A stretch of 48,063 nucleotides of DNA. Origin: Sporichthyaceae bacterium. GTDB taxonomy: Bacteria; Actinomycetota; Actinomycetes; Sporichthyales; Sporichthyaceae. The notes beneath the pieces were generated by a model, which was not told the DNA's origin, did no database searches, and saw only the letters and a list, made by a program, of their open reading frames with translations. Of the stretch, positions 37,133 through 48,063 are shown piece after piece. The stretch lies in assembly GCA_036493475.1 (NCBI GenBank), contig DASXPS010000088.1, positions 1-48,063 on the forward strand. Direction: 5' to 3'. Made by a program: the position numbers and the translations under genes. The stretch's first letter is position 1, and each line of letters starts with the position of its first letter.

Positions 37133-38031
37133 GCGCTCCCTGTCCCGACGGCGGCTGTCTGCACGGAAGCGTCCCACGGGATCGCTTCCTCCGACCACCC
37201 GATATCTCCGTGCCACTCCCCGGCGGCGACCAACACCGCCGGGCCGGTCATCAATACCGAGCCCGACTCGGTCTCGGTGATCTCCAGGCGGCCACCGGGC
37301 ACCTCGACCAGGTATCCGTCCGGACCGCCCGCCCGACCGGCGGCCACCGCCGCCGCGCAGATCCCGGTGCCGCACGATCGGGTCTCCCCCGAGCCGCGCT
37401 CGTGCACCCGCAGCGCCAGGTGCCCCGGGCCGACCCGGACCACGAACTCGACGTTGACGCCCTCGGGGTAAGCCTCGGCCGGGGTGACCAGCGGTGCGGT
37501 GCGCAGGTCGCCGGCGTCCGCGAGGTCGTCCACGAACACCACCGCGTGCGGGTTCGGCATGAACACCGCCCGGGCGGGCCAGGTGCGCTCCCCCACCCGC
37601 ACGGCGATCTCCCCGAGATCGGGCAGCTGCGCCGGCCCCATGTCCACGGTGATCGGGCCGGTGGCCGGGCAGTCCACGGTGCGCACTCCGCCCCGGGTGG
37701 CGATCGGGATCGTGCCCGCAGGTTCGAGGCCCGCGTCGACCAGGTAGCGGGCGAACACCCGGATGCCGTTGCCGCACATCTCGGCGATCGATCCGTCGGC
37801 GTTGCGATAATCCATGAACCAGCGCGCCGCGCCACAGTAGGCAGCGGCGTCGGGCTCCGCATCGGTCGGGACCACCCGCAGGATTCCGTCGCCACCGATG
37901 CCCGCCCGGCGATCACAGATCGCGGCCACCTGCGCGGCGGTCAGCCGCACTCGGCCCTCGAGGTCGGGGATCAGCACGAAGTCGTTCTCCGTGCCATGGC
38001 CCTTCACGAAGGGCAGGCCGCCGCTGTTCAT
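37129..38031 (-). CDS. dapF: Diaminopimelate epimerase
   Basis: Converts LL- to meso-diaminopimelate for lysine and peptidoglycan. 300 residues. Both catalytic cysteines are present, in EMCGNGIRVFARYL and RSCGTGICAAAV. The N terminus PFVKGHGTENDFVLI is typical of actinobacteria. ATG 38031 lies 8 bases after TATTCT, with GGAGGG immediately before it. It is coupled to hflX downstream; miaA upstream is separated by 112 bases holding a long hairpin, so dapF probably has its own promoter. Confidence 0.95.
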   Translation of the reverse strand: MNSGGLPFVKGHGTENDFVLIPDLEGRVRLTAAQVAAICDRRAGIGGDGILRVVPTDAEPDAAAYCGAARWFMDYRNADGSIAEMCGNGIRVFARYLVDAGLEPAGTIPIATRGGVRTVDCPATGPITVDMGPAQLPDLGEIAVRVGERTWPARAVFMPNPHAVVFVDDLADAGDLRTAPLVTPAEAYPEGVNVEFVVRVGPGHLALRVHERGSGETRSCGTGICAAAVAAGRAGGPDGYLVEVPGGRLEITETESGSVLMTGPAVLVAAGEWHGDIGWSEEAIPWDASVQTAAVGTGSA

Positions 38032-38039
38032 CGCCCTCC

Positions 38040-38045
38040 AGAATA
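38040..38045 (-). promoter_or_regulatory. Candidate -10 of dapF
   Basis: TATTCT, then GGAGGGCG, then ATG 38031. Start of transcription would fall within one or two bases of the ATG. Confidence 0.45.
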
Positions 38046-38067
38046 AGTCAGAGCGCCCAAATTCAAG

Positions 38068-38127
38068 TCGAGTGTGCAGTGGAGCACGCATTACCCACCG
38101 GTAAGCGGTGCCCGACTGCACACTCGA
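38068..38127 (-). terminator. Long nested hairpin between miaA and dapF
   Basis: Outer arms TCGAGTGTGCAGT (38068-38080) and ACTGCACACTCGA (38115-38127) are perfect over 13 bp. The 34-base loop adds GCAC/GTGC and TTACC-CACC-GGTAA stems. A probable end for miaA transcripts, without a T run. Confidence 0.7.
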
Positions 38128-38143
38128 CCGGAAAGTTCCGGGT

Positions 38144-39055
38144 TCAGCGGGGGGTGCGGACCTCGTGCAGGGCCATCGCCAGCGTCTCGGTAGCGTCCGC
38201 GGGGAGCCAGATGATCCGGCGGTCCCGGTCGAACCATTTCTGCTGCCGGCGGGCGAACTTGCGCGTGGCGCGCACGGTGGCCTGATGGGCCTCGTCCTCG
38301 GTGCACCGACCATCGAGGAAGTCCAGCACTTGGGCGTACCCCAGCGCCCGCGAGGCGGTGCGTCCCTCACGTAGGCCCAACTCGGCCAGGCCGGCCACTT
38401 CCGCCACCAGGCCGTCTCGCCACATGGCGTCCACCCGGGCCGAAATGCGCAGGTCGAGCTCAGTGCGGTCCAGGTACAGACCGAGTTGGATCGCGGGTCG
38501 CACATAGCGGGGCTCGGGCAACTCGGCAATGAACGGCCCGTCGGTCAGTTCGATGACCTCAAGGGCGCGCACGATCCGCCGGGTGTTGCCGGGCAGGATG
38601 CGCGCCCCGGCCACCGGGTCGAGCGCGGCCAACCGGGCGTGCAACGCGCCGGGTTCGGCGTGCTCGGCTTCGGCCTCCAGCCGGGCGCGCACCGCGGGGT
38701 CGGTGCCGGGAAATTCCAGGTCGTCCAGTGCGGCCCGGAGGTACAGCCCGGAGCCGCCGACCAGGACCGCGGAGCGACCGGCGGAGGTCAGCTGCGCGAG
38801 AACGGCGCGGGCATCCCGTTGATACTCCGCGACGTTGGCGGGCTCGGCGACCTCCAGGACGTCGAGCAGATGATGCGGCACGCCCTGGCGCGCGTCCGTG
38901 GAGATCTTGGCGGTGCCGATGTCCATGCCGCGGTAGAGCTGCATGGAGTCGGCATTGATCACCTCGCCGTCCAGCGCCCTGGCCAGGGCCACGCCGAGCG
39001 CGGACTTGCCGGTGGCCGTGGCGCCGACCACCGCGATCACCGGCGGCGCAATCAT
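38144..39055 (-). CDS. miaA: tRNA dimethylallyltransferase
   Basis: Adds a dimethylallyl group to A37 of tRNAs reading UNN codons. 303 residues. The P-loop GATATGKSALGVALA is at residues 11-25, then INADSMQLYRGMDIGTAK and PHHLLDVLEV. The Arg/Lys-rich end (TRKFARRQQKWFDRDRRIIW) is also typical. ATG 39055 overlaps the dgt stop (ATGA). dgt and miaA therefore form a coupled pair, ending at the hairpin 38068-38127. Confidence 0.95.
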   Translation of the reverse strand: MIAPPVIAVVGATATGKSALGVALARALDGEVINADSMQLYRGMDIGTAKISTDARQGVPHHLLDVLEVAEPANVAEYQRDARAVLAQLTSAGRSAVLVGGSGLYLRAALDDLEFPGTDPAVRARLEAEAEHAEPGALHARLAALDPVAGARILPGNTRRIVRALEVIELTDGPFIAELPEPRYVRPAIQLGLYLDRTELDLRISARVDAMWRDGLVAEVAGLAELGLREGRTASRALGYAQVLDFLDGRCTEDEAHQATVRATRKFARRQQKWFDRDRRIIWLPADATETLAMALHEVRTPR

Positions 39056-40302
39056 CGGTCGGGGCGACACAACCGCTCGTGCCAGCTCACCGCGGCGGCA
39101 TCGGACAACGTGGCGATCTGGTCGATGACGACCCGGCGGCGGGCTTCGCCATCGACGGCATCCAGCCAGTCGGCGCGGAACGCGGGCTCCAGCGCCTCCG
39201 GGGCACCCGCGTCCAGCGCGTCGACGAGCTCGGCGATCAGCGCGCGTTCCCTGGCCTGCACGCCGAACCGCAGCGGGGTGCGCATCACATACCGCGTGGC
39301 GACCGCCTTGAGCAGTGCCACCTCCACCGCCGTGCCGCGCGGCACCACCAGGTCCGCGGCGTACCGGGTCAGGGACTCCGCGCCGTACCGGGCCCGAGTT
39401 GCGTGCTCGGCAGCCTCGCAGAACCGCCCGATCAGCGAGCTGGTCATGTTCTTCAGCGCGGCCAGGCCGCGCCGGGTGCGGTCGGGCTCCCGCGGCCACC
39501 AGGGCTCGGCGACCAGGTCCACGGCGGCCTGGTCGATCTCGGCCGGATCGATGTCGGCCAGAAACGCCTCGGCGACGAGCTTGGCCAGATCGCTGCGCTC
39601 GGTCGGCGAGAACAGCACCCGCAGATCCACCAGCCCGGCGTAGTTGCCGTCCTCGATGTCGTGCACCGAATACGCGACGTCGTCGACGAAGTCCATCAGC
39701 TGCGCCTCCAGGCATCGGGTGCCGTCCGGCCGCCCGGCGCGCAGCCACCGATAGACCGCGGCGTCCTCGGCGTAGCAGCCGAACTTGCCGCCGCCGGCGC
39801 CCCGCGGCCACGGATACTTGACCGTGGCATCCAGCGCGGCGCGGGTCAGGTTCACCCCGGCGCTGTGCCCGTCCGCGGACAGCGTCTTGGCCTCCAGCCG
39901 GGTCAGCACCCGCAACGTCTGCGCGTTGCCCTCGAAGCCGCCGCAGCCCGCCGCGGCCAGGTCGAGGGCGTCCTCGCCGTTGTGCCCGAACGGCGGGTGG
40001 CCCAGGTCGTGGGCCAGGCAGGCGGTCTCCACCAGGTCCGGGTCGGCGCCGATGCGACGGCCCAGCTCGCGGCCGATCTGACCGACCTCGAGGGAGTGGG
40101 TCAGCCGGTTGCGGGCGAAATCGTCACTGGTCGGCGCCACCACCTGGGTCTTGGCGGCCAACCGGCGCAGTGCCGCGGAGTGCAGCACCCGGGCCCGGTC
40201 ACGTTGAAACGCCGTCCGACCCGGCCGCTTGGGCGGTTCCGGCACCCAGCGCTCCACGTCGGCCGGGCCGTAACCGTCCGCGAGCTCCGCCTGGTCCACC
40301 AT
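39052..40302 (-). CDS. dgt: Deoxyguanosinetriphosphate triphosphohydrolase-like protein
   Basis: HD-domain enzyme that hydrolyses dGTP or other dNTPs to nucleoside and triphosphate; the actual substrate is inferred. 416 residues. Metal residues are in NRLTHSLEVGQIGREL, CLAHDLGHPPFGHNGED and MDFVDDVAYSVHDIEDG. ATG 40302 follows TAGGTT by 8 bases with no ribosome site, a near-leaderless start. It counterbalances the dNTP supply by NrdJ in the same window, but belongs to a separate transcript. Confidence 0.93.
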   Translation of the reverse strand: MVDQAELADGYGPADVERWVPEPPKRPGRTAFQRDRARVLHSAALRRLAAKTQVVAPTSDDFARNRLTHSLEVGQIGRELGRRIGADPDLVETACLAHDLGHPPFGHNGEDALDLAAAGCGGFEGNAQTLRVLTRLEAKTLSADGHSAGVNLTRAALDATVKYPWPRGAGGGKFGCYAEDAAVYRWLRAGRPDGTRCLEAQLMDFVDDVAYSVHDIEDGNYAGLVDLRVLFSPTERSDLAKLVAEAFLADIDPAEIDQAAVDLVAEPWWPREPDRTRRGLAALKNMTSSLIGRFCEAAEHATRARYGAESLTRYAADLVVPRGTAVEVALLKAVATRYVMRTPLRFGVQARERALIAELVDALDAGAPEALEPAFRADWLDAVDGEARRRVVIDQIATLSDAAAVSWHERLCRPDR

Positions 40303-40310
40303 CGGCGCCC

Positions 40311-40316
40311 AACCTA
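40311..40316 (-). promoter_or_regulatory. -10 element of dgt
   Basis: TAGGTT, then GGGCGCCG, then ATG 40302 on the minus strand. Confidence 0.5.
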
Positions 40317-40333
40317 GCGCCACGCCACGACGA

Positions 40334-43030
<2,697 letters not shown>

Positions 43031-43067
43031 CCCAGTGCTCCTCAACCTCGTGTCTTCTCCGCGGGGC

Positions 43068-43073
43068 AGTTTA
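43068..43073 (-). promoter_or_regulatory. Candidate -10 of ppdK
   Basis: TAAACT on the minus strand, 37 bases upstream of the GTG; no clear -35. Confidence 0.35.
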
Positions 43074-43111
43074 TTGCGTCCGGATTTCTTACCGGTGATC
43101 CCCCGACCCGC

Positions 43112-44674
43112 TCAGTGGGTGAACCGCTGCAACCCGGGGTGTTCGAAGGCGCCGGTGTCGGGCACCAACACCGTCGGGAGACCCAGCCCGGCCAGCAGCC
43201 GGTCGTACAGCGGCCCGCAGATCCGGGTGTGGGTGCGGTAGTCCCAGGTACCCACCCACCAGATGGACGCGCCCGGATCGCCCTTCAGGAACGCCTCGAT
43301 GCGGGCGGCGGTGGGCCGCGGTTGGATGGCCGCGACGCGCTCTTTGTAGTCCACCCAGTTGACCACCGACGGGTCGGTCTCACTCGGCAGCTCCAGGCGG
43401 GACACCCCGGTCACGTGCAACCGGGCCTCGACCGCGGGGGCCAGCTGGTCCGGGCAGTACACGATCAGGTCGCCCTCGCGGGCCGAGGCGTTCAGCACGT
43501 TGGCGACCTTGTCGGCGCGGGTGTGCGGGCTGGTCGCCGCGGTCACCCCGGTGCTGAGGCCGAGCACGGTGAACCCGGCCAGCACGGCCGCGGCGGCCGG
43601 TTGGGGCAGCCGGGCGACACCGAGAGCCAGCAACAGCAACACCAGCGGCACCACCACCGCGGTGTAGCGGCCGACCACCGCGCCGTTGTCCGCCATCGCC
43701 GCGCCCAGCGCGAGCAGCAACGTCACCGCGGTGACCGTGGCCAGCCACGCGCTCGTCCCACCGGGTCGGGTCAGCGTCACCGCGCCGTCCGGGGCCCGGC
43801 GGATGAAGATCGCCACCGCCAGCATGACCACCAGCAGCAGCATGCCCAGGGTGCCGGCGGTGGCGTAGCCGCCGGACCAATCCTGCGGCAGGGCGGCCAG
43901 CGAACCCAGGTTCGGCGCCTGCGCCCAGGGCGCTCCGGTGTGTTGTGCCTGATAGAGCATGATCGGCACCCAGGGCAGGAACGTCAGCGCGCCGAGCACC
44001 AGGCCGAGCAGCGCACGACCCACGAAGCGGCGCTCGCCCGGCCGCCGCCAGGCCACCACCACCAACCCGGCACCCACCGTGACCAGCAGGAACTGCGCCC
44101 AGTAGTGGGTGTACAGCAGGTCGGCGGAGCACAACGCCAGGCCGAGCATGCCCAGCCGGTCACCGCGTCGGTGCACCCGCGACAGGGCGAGCATGCCGAG
44201 CAGCACCTCGAGCGCCACCAGGGAGTACATCCGGGCCTCACCGGCATACCGGATGGACCAGGGGTTGACCGCGAACAGCACCACGGTGATCCAGGCAACC
44301 TCACGGTCGGCACCCAGTCGCCGGGCCACCAGCCAGGCCGCGGGCAACGCCAGCACCGAGGCCAGCATGGACAGCGAGCGCACCGCCCAGATGCCGTCCC
44401 CGAAGGCTTTGATCCAGCCGTGCAGCACCACGTAGTACAGCGGCGGCGCGCCGTCAGTACGCAGCAGCGCGGGCAGATGCGACATCGGTTGCTTGGCGAA
44501 GGCGACCGTTTGAGCCTCGTCCAACCACAACGCGGAGTGCGCCCACAGTCGCAGCGCCACCCCGGCGAGTATCACCAGCGCCGCCGCGGCGGGCGCGAAA
44601 CGCCACCACCACGCGACGGAGGAGTCCGGGGCGGTGTGCCGCTCCGGACGGCGGAGGACCGAGGGGCTGGTCAA
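43112..44674 (-). CDS. Multi-pass GT-C membrane glycosyltransferase (GT39/ArnT-like)
   Basis: 520 residues with about ten to twelve hydrophobic segments between residues 25 and 385, then a soluble tail of about 130 residues. The LWLDEAQTVAFAKQ motif after the first helix carries the Asp-Glu pair expected of GT-C enzymes that use polyprenyl-phosphate sugars. NPWSIRYAGEARMYSL is also typical. The acceptor is unknown; cell-envelope glycan or protein is inferred. TTG 44674 is the start, 12 bases after the flavoprotein stop, so it is probably cotranslated with it. Confidence 0.87.
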   Translation of the reverse strand: MTSPSVLRRPERHTAPDSSVAWWWRFAPAAAALVILAGVALRLWAHSALWLDEAQTVAFAKQPMSHLPALLRTDGAPPLYYVVLHGWIKAFGDGIWAVRSLSMLASVLALPAAWLVARRLGADREVAWITVVLFAVNPWSIRYAGEARMYSLVALEVLLGMLALSRVHRRGDRLGMLGLALCSADLLYTHYWAQFLLVTVGAGLVVVAWRRPGERRFVGRALLGLVLGALTFLPWVPIMLYQAQHTGAPWAQAPNLGSLAALPQDWSGGYATAGTLGMLLLVVMLAVAIFIRRAPDGAVTLTRPGGTSAWLATVTAVTLLLALGAAMADNGAVVGRYTAVVVPLVLLLLALGVARLPQPAAAAVLAGFTVLGLSTGVTAATSPHTRADKVANVLNASAREGDLIVYCPDQLAPAVEARLHVTGVSRLELPSETDPSVVNWVDYKERVAAIQPRPTAARIEAFLKGDPGASIWWVGTWDYRTHTRICGPLYDRLLAGLGLPTVLVPDTGAFEHPGLQRFTH

Positions 44675-44686
44675 TCCCGTCGCACG

Positions 44687-46189
44687 TCAGGCTGCCGGAG
44701 CCTGGTCGCGGCGGGGCAGCACCGGCGCGGAGCGGCCGGTGCCCGAGGAACTGGAGGAGTCATTGCGCTTCTCCTCGTGGTACTCCTCCTCGACGTTCAC
44801 CGTCCACAGGTCGCGCGGAATCCCGCAAATGTTGTCCACGGCGTACATCGCGGTGACCATCGAGTGGTCCTGGTTGTTGTAGCGGTGCATCCCGTTGCGA
44901 CCGGTCGCCTGGACGTTGACCGTCGCAGCGGCCAACCACTCCCGGATGATGTCGACCTTGCGGTCGTAGCCCTCGTCGTAGATCGGGTACGCCTTGGGCA
45001 CCCGCACCACGTACCCGGCCTCCACCGCCTCGATGCTGACCAGACCCAACTCGGCCAGTTCCTTCTTGGCCAGGTCCACCAGGTCGGAGTCACTGGAGGT
45101 CCAGGTGCCATCGCCCTCATTGACGAAGTACTCCAGGCCCAGACAGGTGCGCCCGTCCTTGACCAGGTACGGCGACCACGAGCCGTAGTTCTGGATGCGG
45201 CCGACTTTCACCCCCGGCGTGTGGATGTAGATCCAGTTGTCCGGGAAGCCGTTGGCCTCCGGCACCACCAACGCGACGGTGAGGAAGTCGCGATAGCCCA
45301 GGCCCTGCGCGGCCTCGATGACCGGTGACGGCGCCTTTTCGTCCATCGCCTGCACCAGATTGGCCAGCGGCATCGAGGAGATGACGTCGGAGCAGCGGAC
45401 CAGCTTCTCCTCGCCCTCGTGCATCACGGTGAGCGCGTTGACCCGGTCGCCCTCGCGGTGCAGCGCGACCACCGGGGCGTTCATGATCACCTGGCCGCCG
45501 CCGGCGACCACCAGGTCGCGGCAGCGTTCCCACATCATGCCCGGGCCGTATTTGGGGTACTGGAAGCGGTCGATCAGCGTGGTGAACTCGGTCTGGCCCT
45601 TGGGCTGGAAGATCGCGTTCTTGATCGCACCGAGCAGCGACAGGTTCTTGATGCGCTGCGCGGCCCAGTCGGCCTGGATCGCGGTGCCGGGGATGCCCCA
45701 GAGCTTCTCGGTGTAGGTCTTGAAGAAGATCCGGTAGAGCCGCCAGCCGAACCGGGCGGCGACCCAGCCCTCGAAGTTGGTCTGGTCCTTGGGCGGACGC
45801 ACCCGCACCCAGGCATAGGACGCCACGCAGCGGATGGCCTCCAGGATGCCGAGGCCCTTCAACGCGTTGCCGGCCTTGAGCGGGTAGTCGAACAGCTTGC
45901 CGCGGTACATGATGCGGCTCATCCGCGGGCGCTGCAGGAAGTCCTCGTCGGGCAGCACGTCGTGCCAGAACTTCTCCACCTCGGGCACCTTGGTGAAGAA
46001 CCGGTGTCCACCGATGTCGAACCGCCAGCCGTCGCGCACCTCGGTGCGGGAGATGCCACCGATCTGATCGGAGGCCTCGAACACGGTGACCGCACGGCCG
46101 CGGCGCACCAGTTCCAGGGCGGCGGTCAGCCCGGCCGGTCCCGCCCCGATCACCACCACTGGGTCGGTCGAGGTCTCCTCCAGCGACAT
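44687..46189 (-). CDS. FAD-dependent oxidoreductase related to UDP-galactopyranose mutase/amine oxidases
   Basis: 500 residues. The dinucleotide-binding fold VVVIGAGPAGLTAALELV (about 11-28) is followed by FEASDQIGGISRT and IGGHRFFTKVPEVEKFW. The central FFKTYTEKLWGIP and ADWAAQRIK, and the late RNGMHRYNNQDHSMVTAMYA, define a family often found beside surface-sugar glycosyltransferases. The reaction is unknown; a sugar or polyprenyl-sugar substrate is inferred from the neighbour. ATG 46189 has CAGGGAG upstream. The tail is Ser- and Glu-rich (EEEYHEEKRNDSSSSSG) and probably disordered. Confidence 0.88.
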   Translation of the reverse strand: MSLEETSTDPVVVIGAGPAGLTAALELVRRGRAVTVFEASDQIGGISRTEVRDGWRFDIGGHRFFTKVPEVEKFWHDVLPDEDFLQRPRMSRIMYRGKLFDYPLKAGNALKGLGILEAIRCVASYAWVRVRPPKDQTNFEGWVAARFGWRLYRIFFKTYTEKLWGIPGTAIQADWAAQRIKNLSLLGAIKNAIFQPKGQTEFTTLIDRFQYPKYGPGMMWERCRDLVVAGGGQVIMNAPVVALHREGDRVNALTVMHEGEEKLVRCSDVISSMPLANLVQAMDEKAPSPVIEAAQGLGYRDFLTVALVVPEANGFPDNWIYIHTPGVKVGRIQNYGSWSPYLVKDGRTCLGLEYFVNEGDGTWTSSDSDLVDLAKKELAELGLVSIEAVEAGYVVRVPKAYPIYDEGYDRKVDIIREWLAAATVNVQATGRNGMHRYNNQDHSMVTAMYAVDNICGIPRDLWTVNVEEEYHEEKRNDSSSSSGTGRSAPVLPRRDQAPAA

Positions 46190-46318
46190 GCGCACTCCCT
46201 GGGTGTTGGCTGGGCTCGTCGCGGTCCGAGCGGATTCTTTCGTGCTCTGCCCCGTATCACCCAATCGAGCCGTGAGTAATTGGACACGTTTCGGCCCGTG
46301 CGGGGACACGATTGGATC

Positions 46319-47488
46319 TCAGCCCCCTGACGGCACCAGGTCAGCGGCGTCGTCGGGGGCCGCGACGCCGTCGAACGGGTCGGTCAACCAGCCATCGGGT
46401 AAAGCCACCCGTCGGGGCGATCCGGTGCGGCCGCGGGGCACACCGATGGCCTCGGCCGGGAAGGGCTGGGCGAGGTCCAGGGCACCCAGCAGGTCGTCCA
46501 ACTCGGCAAGAGAGGACACCAGGCCCAATGCGCGACGCAGCGCGGGGCCCACCGCGAAGCCCTTCAGGTACCAGGCAATGTGCTTGCGGATCTCGCAGCA
46601 CGCCCAGATCTCCCCACTGTCTTGAGCCATCAGCCGGGCGTGCCGGCGCAGCGTGGCGGCCACCGTAGGCAGGTTTGGGTGGCCGGGATCGGACCCGCCG
46701 CCCAGCACCGTTGCCAGGTTGCCGAACAGCCAGGGCCGGCCCAAGCACCCGCGGCCGACGACCACCCCGGCACAGCCGGTGGCGGCCAGCATCTCCACCG
46801 CGTCGGCGGCCTCCCAGATATCACCGTTACCCAGCACCGGGACGTCGACGTGCTCGACCAGCCGGGCGATCGCCGACCAGTCCGCGGTCCCGGAGTAGTG
46901 CTGGGCGGCGGTGCGGGCGTGCAGCGCAACCCAGGCGACGCCCTCCGCGGCGGCGATGCGCCCGGCGTCGAGGTAGGTGAGGGTGTCCGCGTCAATGCCC
47001 ATCCGCATCTTGATGGTCACCGGGATGCGACCGTCGGCACCGGCCACCGCAGCGGCGACCACCCGCCCGAACAGGGTGCGTTTGAAGGGCAGCGCCGCTC
47101 CCCCGCCCTTGCGCGTCACCTTGGGCACCGGGCAGCCGAAGTTCAGGTCGACGTGGTCGGCCAGGTCCTCGGCCACCACCAAACGCACCGCGGCACCGAT
47201 GGACTCCGCGTCCGATCCGTACAACTGCAGGCTGCGCGGGCGCTCGTCGACCTCGAAGGCGACCATCGAACGGGTGGTGCGGTCGTTCTCCACCAGCCCG
47301 CGGGCAGTGATCATCTCGTTGACGAACAACCCGGGCGCACTGCACGGCGTCCGCGGCGCGGCCGCCCGGGCATGCTCACGGCACAGCGAGCGGAACGCAC
47401 GGTTGGTGATCCCGGCCATCGGCGCCAGCACCACCGGTGGGTTGACCTCGATCGAGCCCAGCCGTAGCGGGGCGAGATCGGTGGCCAC
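46319..47488 (-). CDS. dusB: tRNA-dihydrouridine synthase
   Basis: FMN enzyme that reduces uridines in the tRNA D-loop. 389 residues. The TIM-barrel motifs APMAGITNRAFRSLC, the catalytic cysteine in DLNFGCPVPKVTRKGGG, IKMRMGI, ALHARTAAQHYSGTADW and PVLGNGDIW are all present. A stretch of about 12 residues (RAAAPRTPCSAP) between LCREHA and GLFVNEM is longer than in relatives I know. GTG 47488 begins 12 bases after the end of glyS, so it may be cotranscribed with it. Confidence 0.94.
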   Translation of the reverse strand: MATDLAPLRLGSIEVNPPVVLAPMAGITNRAFRSLCREHARAAAPRTPCSAPGLFVNEMITARGLVENDRTTRSMVAFEVDERPRSLQLYGSDAESIGAAVRLVVAEDLADHVDLNFGCPVPKVTRKGGGAALPFKRTLFGRVVAAAVAGADGRIPVTIKMRMGIDADTLTYLDAGRIAAAEGVAWVALHARTAAQHYSGTADWSAIARLVEHVDVPVLGNGDIWEAADAVEMLAATGCAGVVVGRGCLGRPWLFGNLATVLGGGSDPGHPNLPTVAATLRRHARLMAQDSGEIWACCEIRKHIAWYLKGFAVGPALRRALGLVSSLAELDDLLGALDLAQPFPAEAIGVPRGRTGSPRRVALPDGWLTDPFDGVAAPDDAADLVPSGG

Positions 47489-47500
47489 CCCCCGAGTGTC

Positions 47501-48063
47501 TCAGCAGCCGATGAGGTGCTCGTGCAGGTAACCGGGCAGCCGGTCCAGCGAGACGCGCTCCTGCTTCATGGTGTCGCGCTCGCGCACCGTCACCGACTGA
47601 TCAGCCAGCGAGTCGAAGTCCAGGGTGACGCAGAACGGCGTGCCGATCTCGTCCTGCCGGCGGTAGCGGCGGCCGATCGCGCCCGCGTCGTCGAAGTCCA
47701 CGTTCCAGTCCCGACGCAGCTGCGCGGCCAGCGCGCGTCCGCGCGGGGACAGGTCGGTGTTGCGGGACAGCGGCAGCACCGCCGCCTTCACCGGGGCCAA
47801 CCGATGGTCCAGCCGCAGCACGGTGCGGGTCTTCGGCACGCCGCGCGCGTCGGCCGCGAAATCCTCGGACAGTGCCGCGATCAAGAACGCCAGCACGCAG
47901 CGGGACAACCCGGCGGTGGGCGCGATCACGTAGGGCATCCAGCGCGAGTTGGTCAGCCCGTCGAAGTAGCTGAGGTCCTTTCCGGAGCGGCTGGAGTGGG
48001 CGAGTAGGTCCACGTCGGTGCGATTGGCCAAGCCCTCGACCTTGCCCCAGGTGGCGTCGTCGA
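47501..48063 (-). CDS. glyS: Glycyl-tRNA synthetase, C-terminal part (5' end outside the window)
   Basis: Charges tRNA-Gly with glycine; single-chain alpha2 type. The last 187 codons are present and the frame stays open to the right edge. Visible are [19 protein letters not shown], the class II region [17 protein letters not shown], and the anticodon-binding domain with [31 protein letters not shown] and [14 protein letters not shown]. The protein ends in HLIGC. dusB follows after 12 bases. The ppdK-dus-glyS neighbourhood resembles Streptomyces. Confidence 0.95.
   Translation of the reverse strand, partial: DDATWGKVEGLANRTDVDLLAHSSRSGKDLSYFDGLTNSRWMPYVIAPTAGLSRCVLAFLIAALSEDFAADARGVPKTRTVLRLDHRLAPVKAAVLPLSRNTDLSPRGRALAAQLRRDWNVDFDDAGAIGRRYRRQDEIGTPFCVTLDFDSLADQSVTVRERDTMKQERVSLDRLPGYLHEHLIGC

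Noticed and set aside
35696-37777. N-terminally extended HflX
   Set aside because: The added part is dapF read in another frame; ATG 37132 overlapping the dapF stop is the natural start.

Overview
The window is chromosomal DNA from a high-GC actinobacterium. The evidence is G/C-dominated third codon positions, many GTG/TTG starts, actinobacteria-restricted families (DUF3052, DUF3145, a PucR-type FasR, a C4 zinc-ribbon protein of the Rv2229c type) and several leaderless-looking promoters. Gene order recalls Mycobacterium Rv2228c-Rv2247 on the left and Streptomyces miaA-dapF-hflX-dinG-lexA-nrdRJ and ppdK-dus-glyS on the right. A lineage outside both genera, perhaps near Frankiales/Sporichthyales, is plausible, but the genus cannot be fixed from this sequence. 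No mobile element, CRISPR array or phage gene was seen.

Region 1 (1-4416): a minus-strand run with the partial RNase H/phosphatase gene, a zinc-ribbon protein that probably starts at CTG, and a Nif3-like protein. Two divergent small membrane-protein genes follow, one preceded by a terminator-like hairpin. Then come tRNA-Val(UAC), a one-cysteine peroxiredoxin (AhpE) whose stop codon lies inside the tRNA gene, and a DUF3052 protein.

Region 2 (4587-16390): central carbon to lipid metabolism. aceE (pyruvate dehydrogenase E1) leads to a secreted DUF1906 glycosidase-like protein and a PHP-domain protein. The fatty-acid synthase II cluster fasR-fabD-fabH-acpP-fabF-accD6 follows and closes with a 16-bp hairpin. 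AceE makes acetyl-CoA, AccD6 belongs to the carboxylase that makes malonyl-CoA, FabD loads it on AcpP, FabH starts chains and FabF extends them; FasR is the likely regulator.

Region 3 (16571-28595): DUF3145, a membrane GGDEF-EAL cyclic-di-GMP protein, a small unrecognised gene with a structured leader, the large helicase HrpA, a methyltransferase, a small membrane protein, a stealth-family sugar-phosphate transferase and an unrecognised actinobacterial protein.

Region 4 (28682-33624): DNA precursor supply and the SOS response. nrdR-nrdJ (B12-dependent ribonucleotide reductase), a LysM membrane protein of the YneA/DivS/ChiZ cell-division-inhibitor type, and divergent lexA. A LexA box sits before each of the last two; NrdR- and DnaA-like sites precede nrdR.

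Region 5 (33632-48063): a minus-strand housekeeping series: DinG-like helicase, hflX, dapF, miaA, dgt, ppdK, a two-gene surface-glycan insert (GT-C membrane glycosyltransferase plus flavoprotein), dusB and partial glyS.

Most of the window is conserved core genome. The observations most worth a second look are a 20-bp repeat in-frame in two unrelated genes in opposite orientations, the terminator-like leader of a small membrane-protein gene, the divergent SOS pair, the CTG start, and a set of genes whose -10 element lies 6-8 bases before the start codon.
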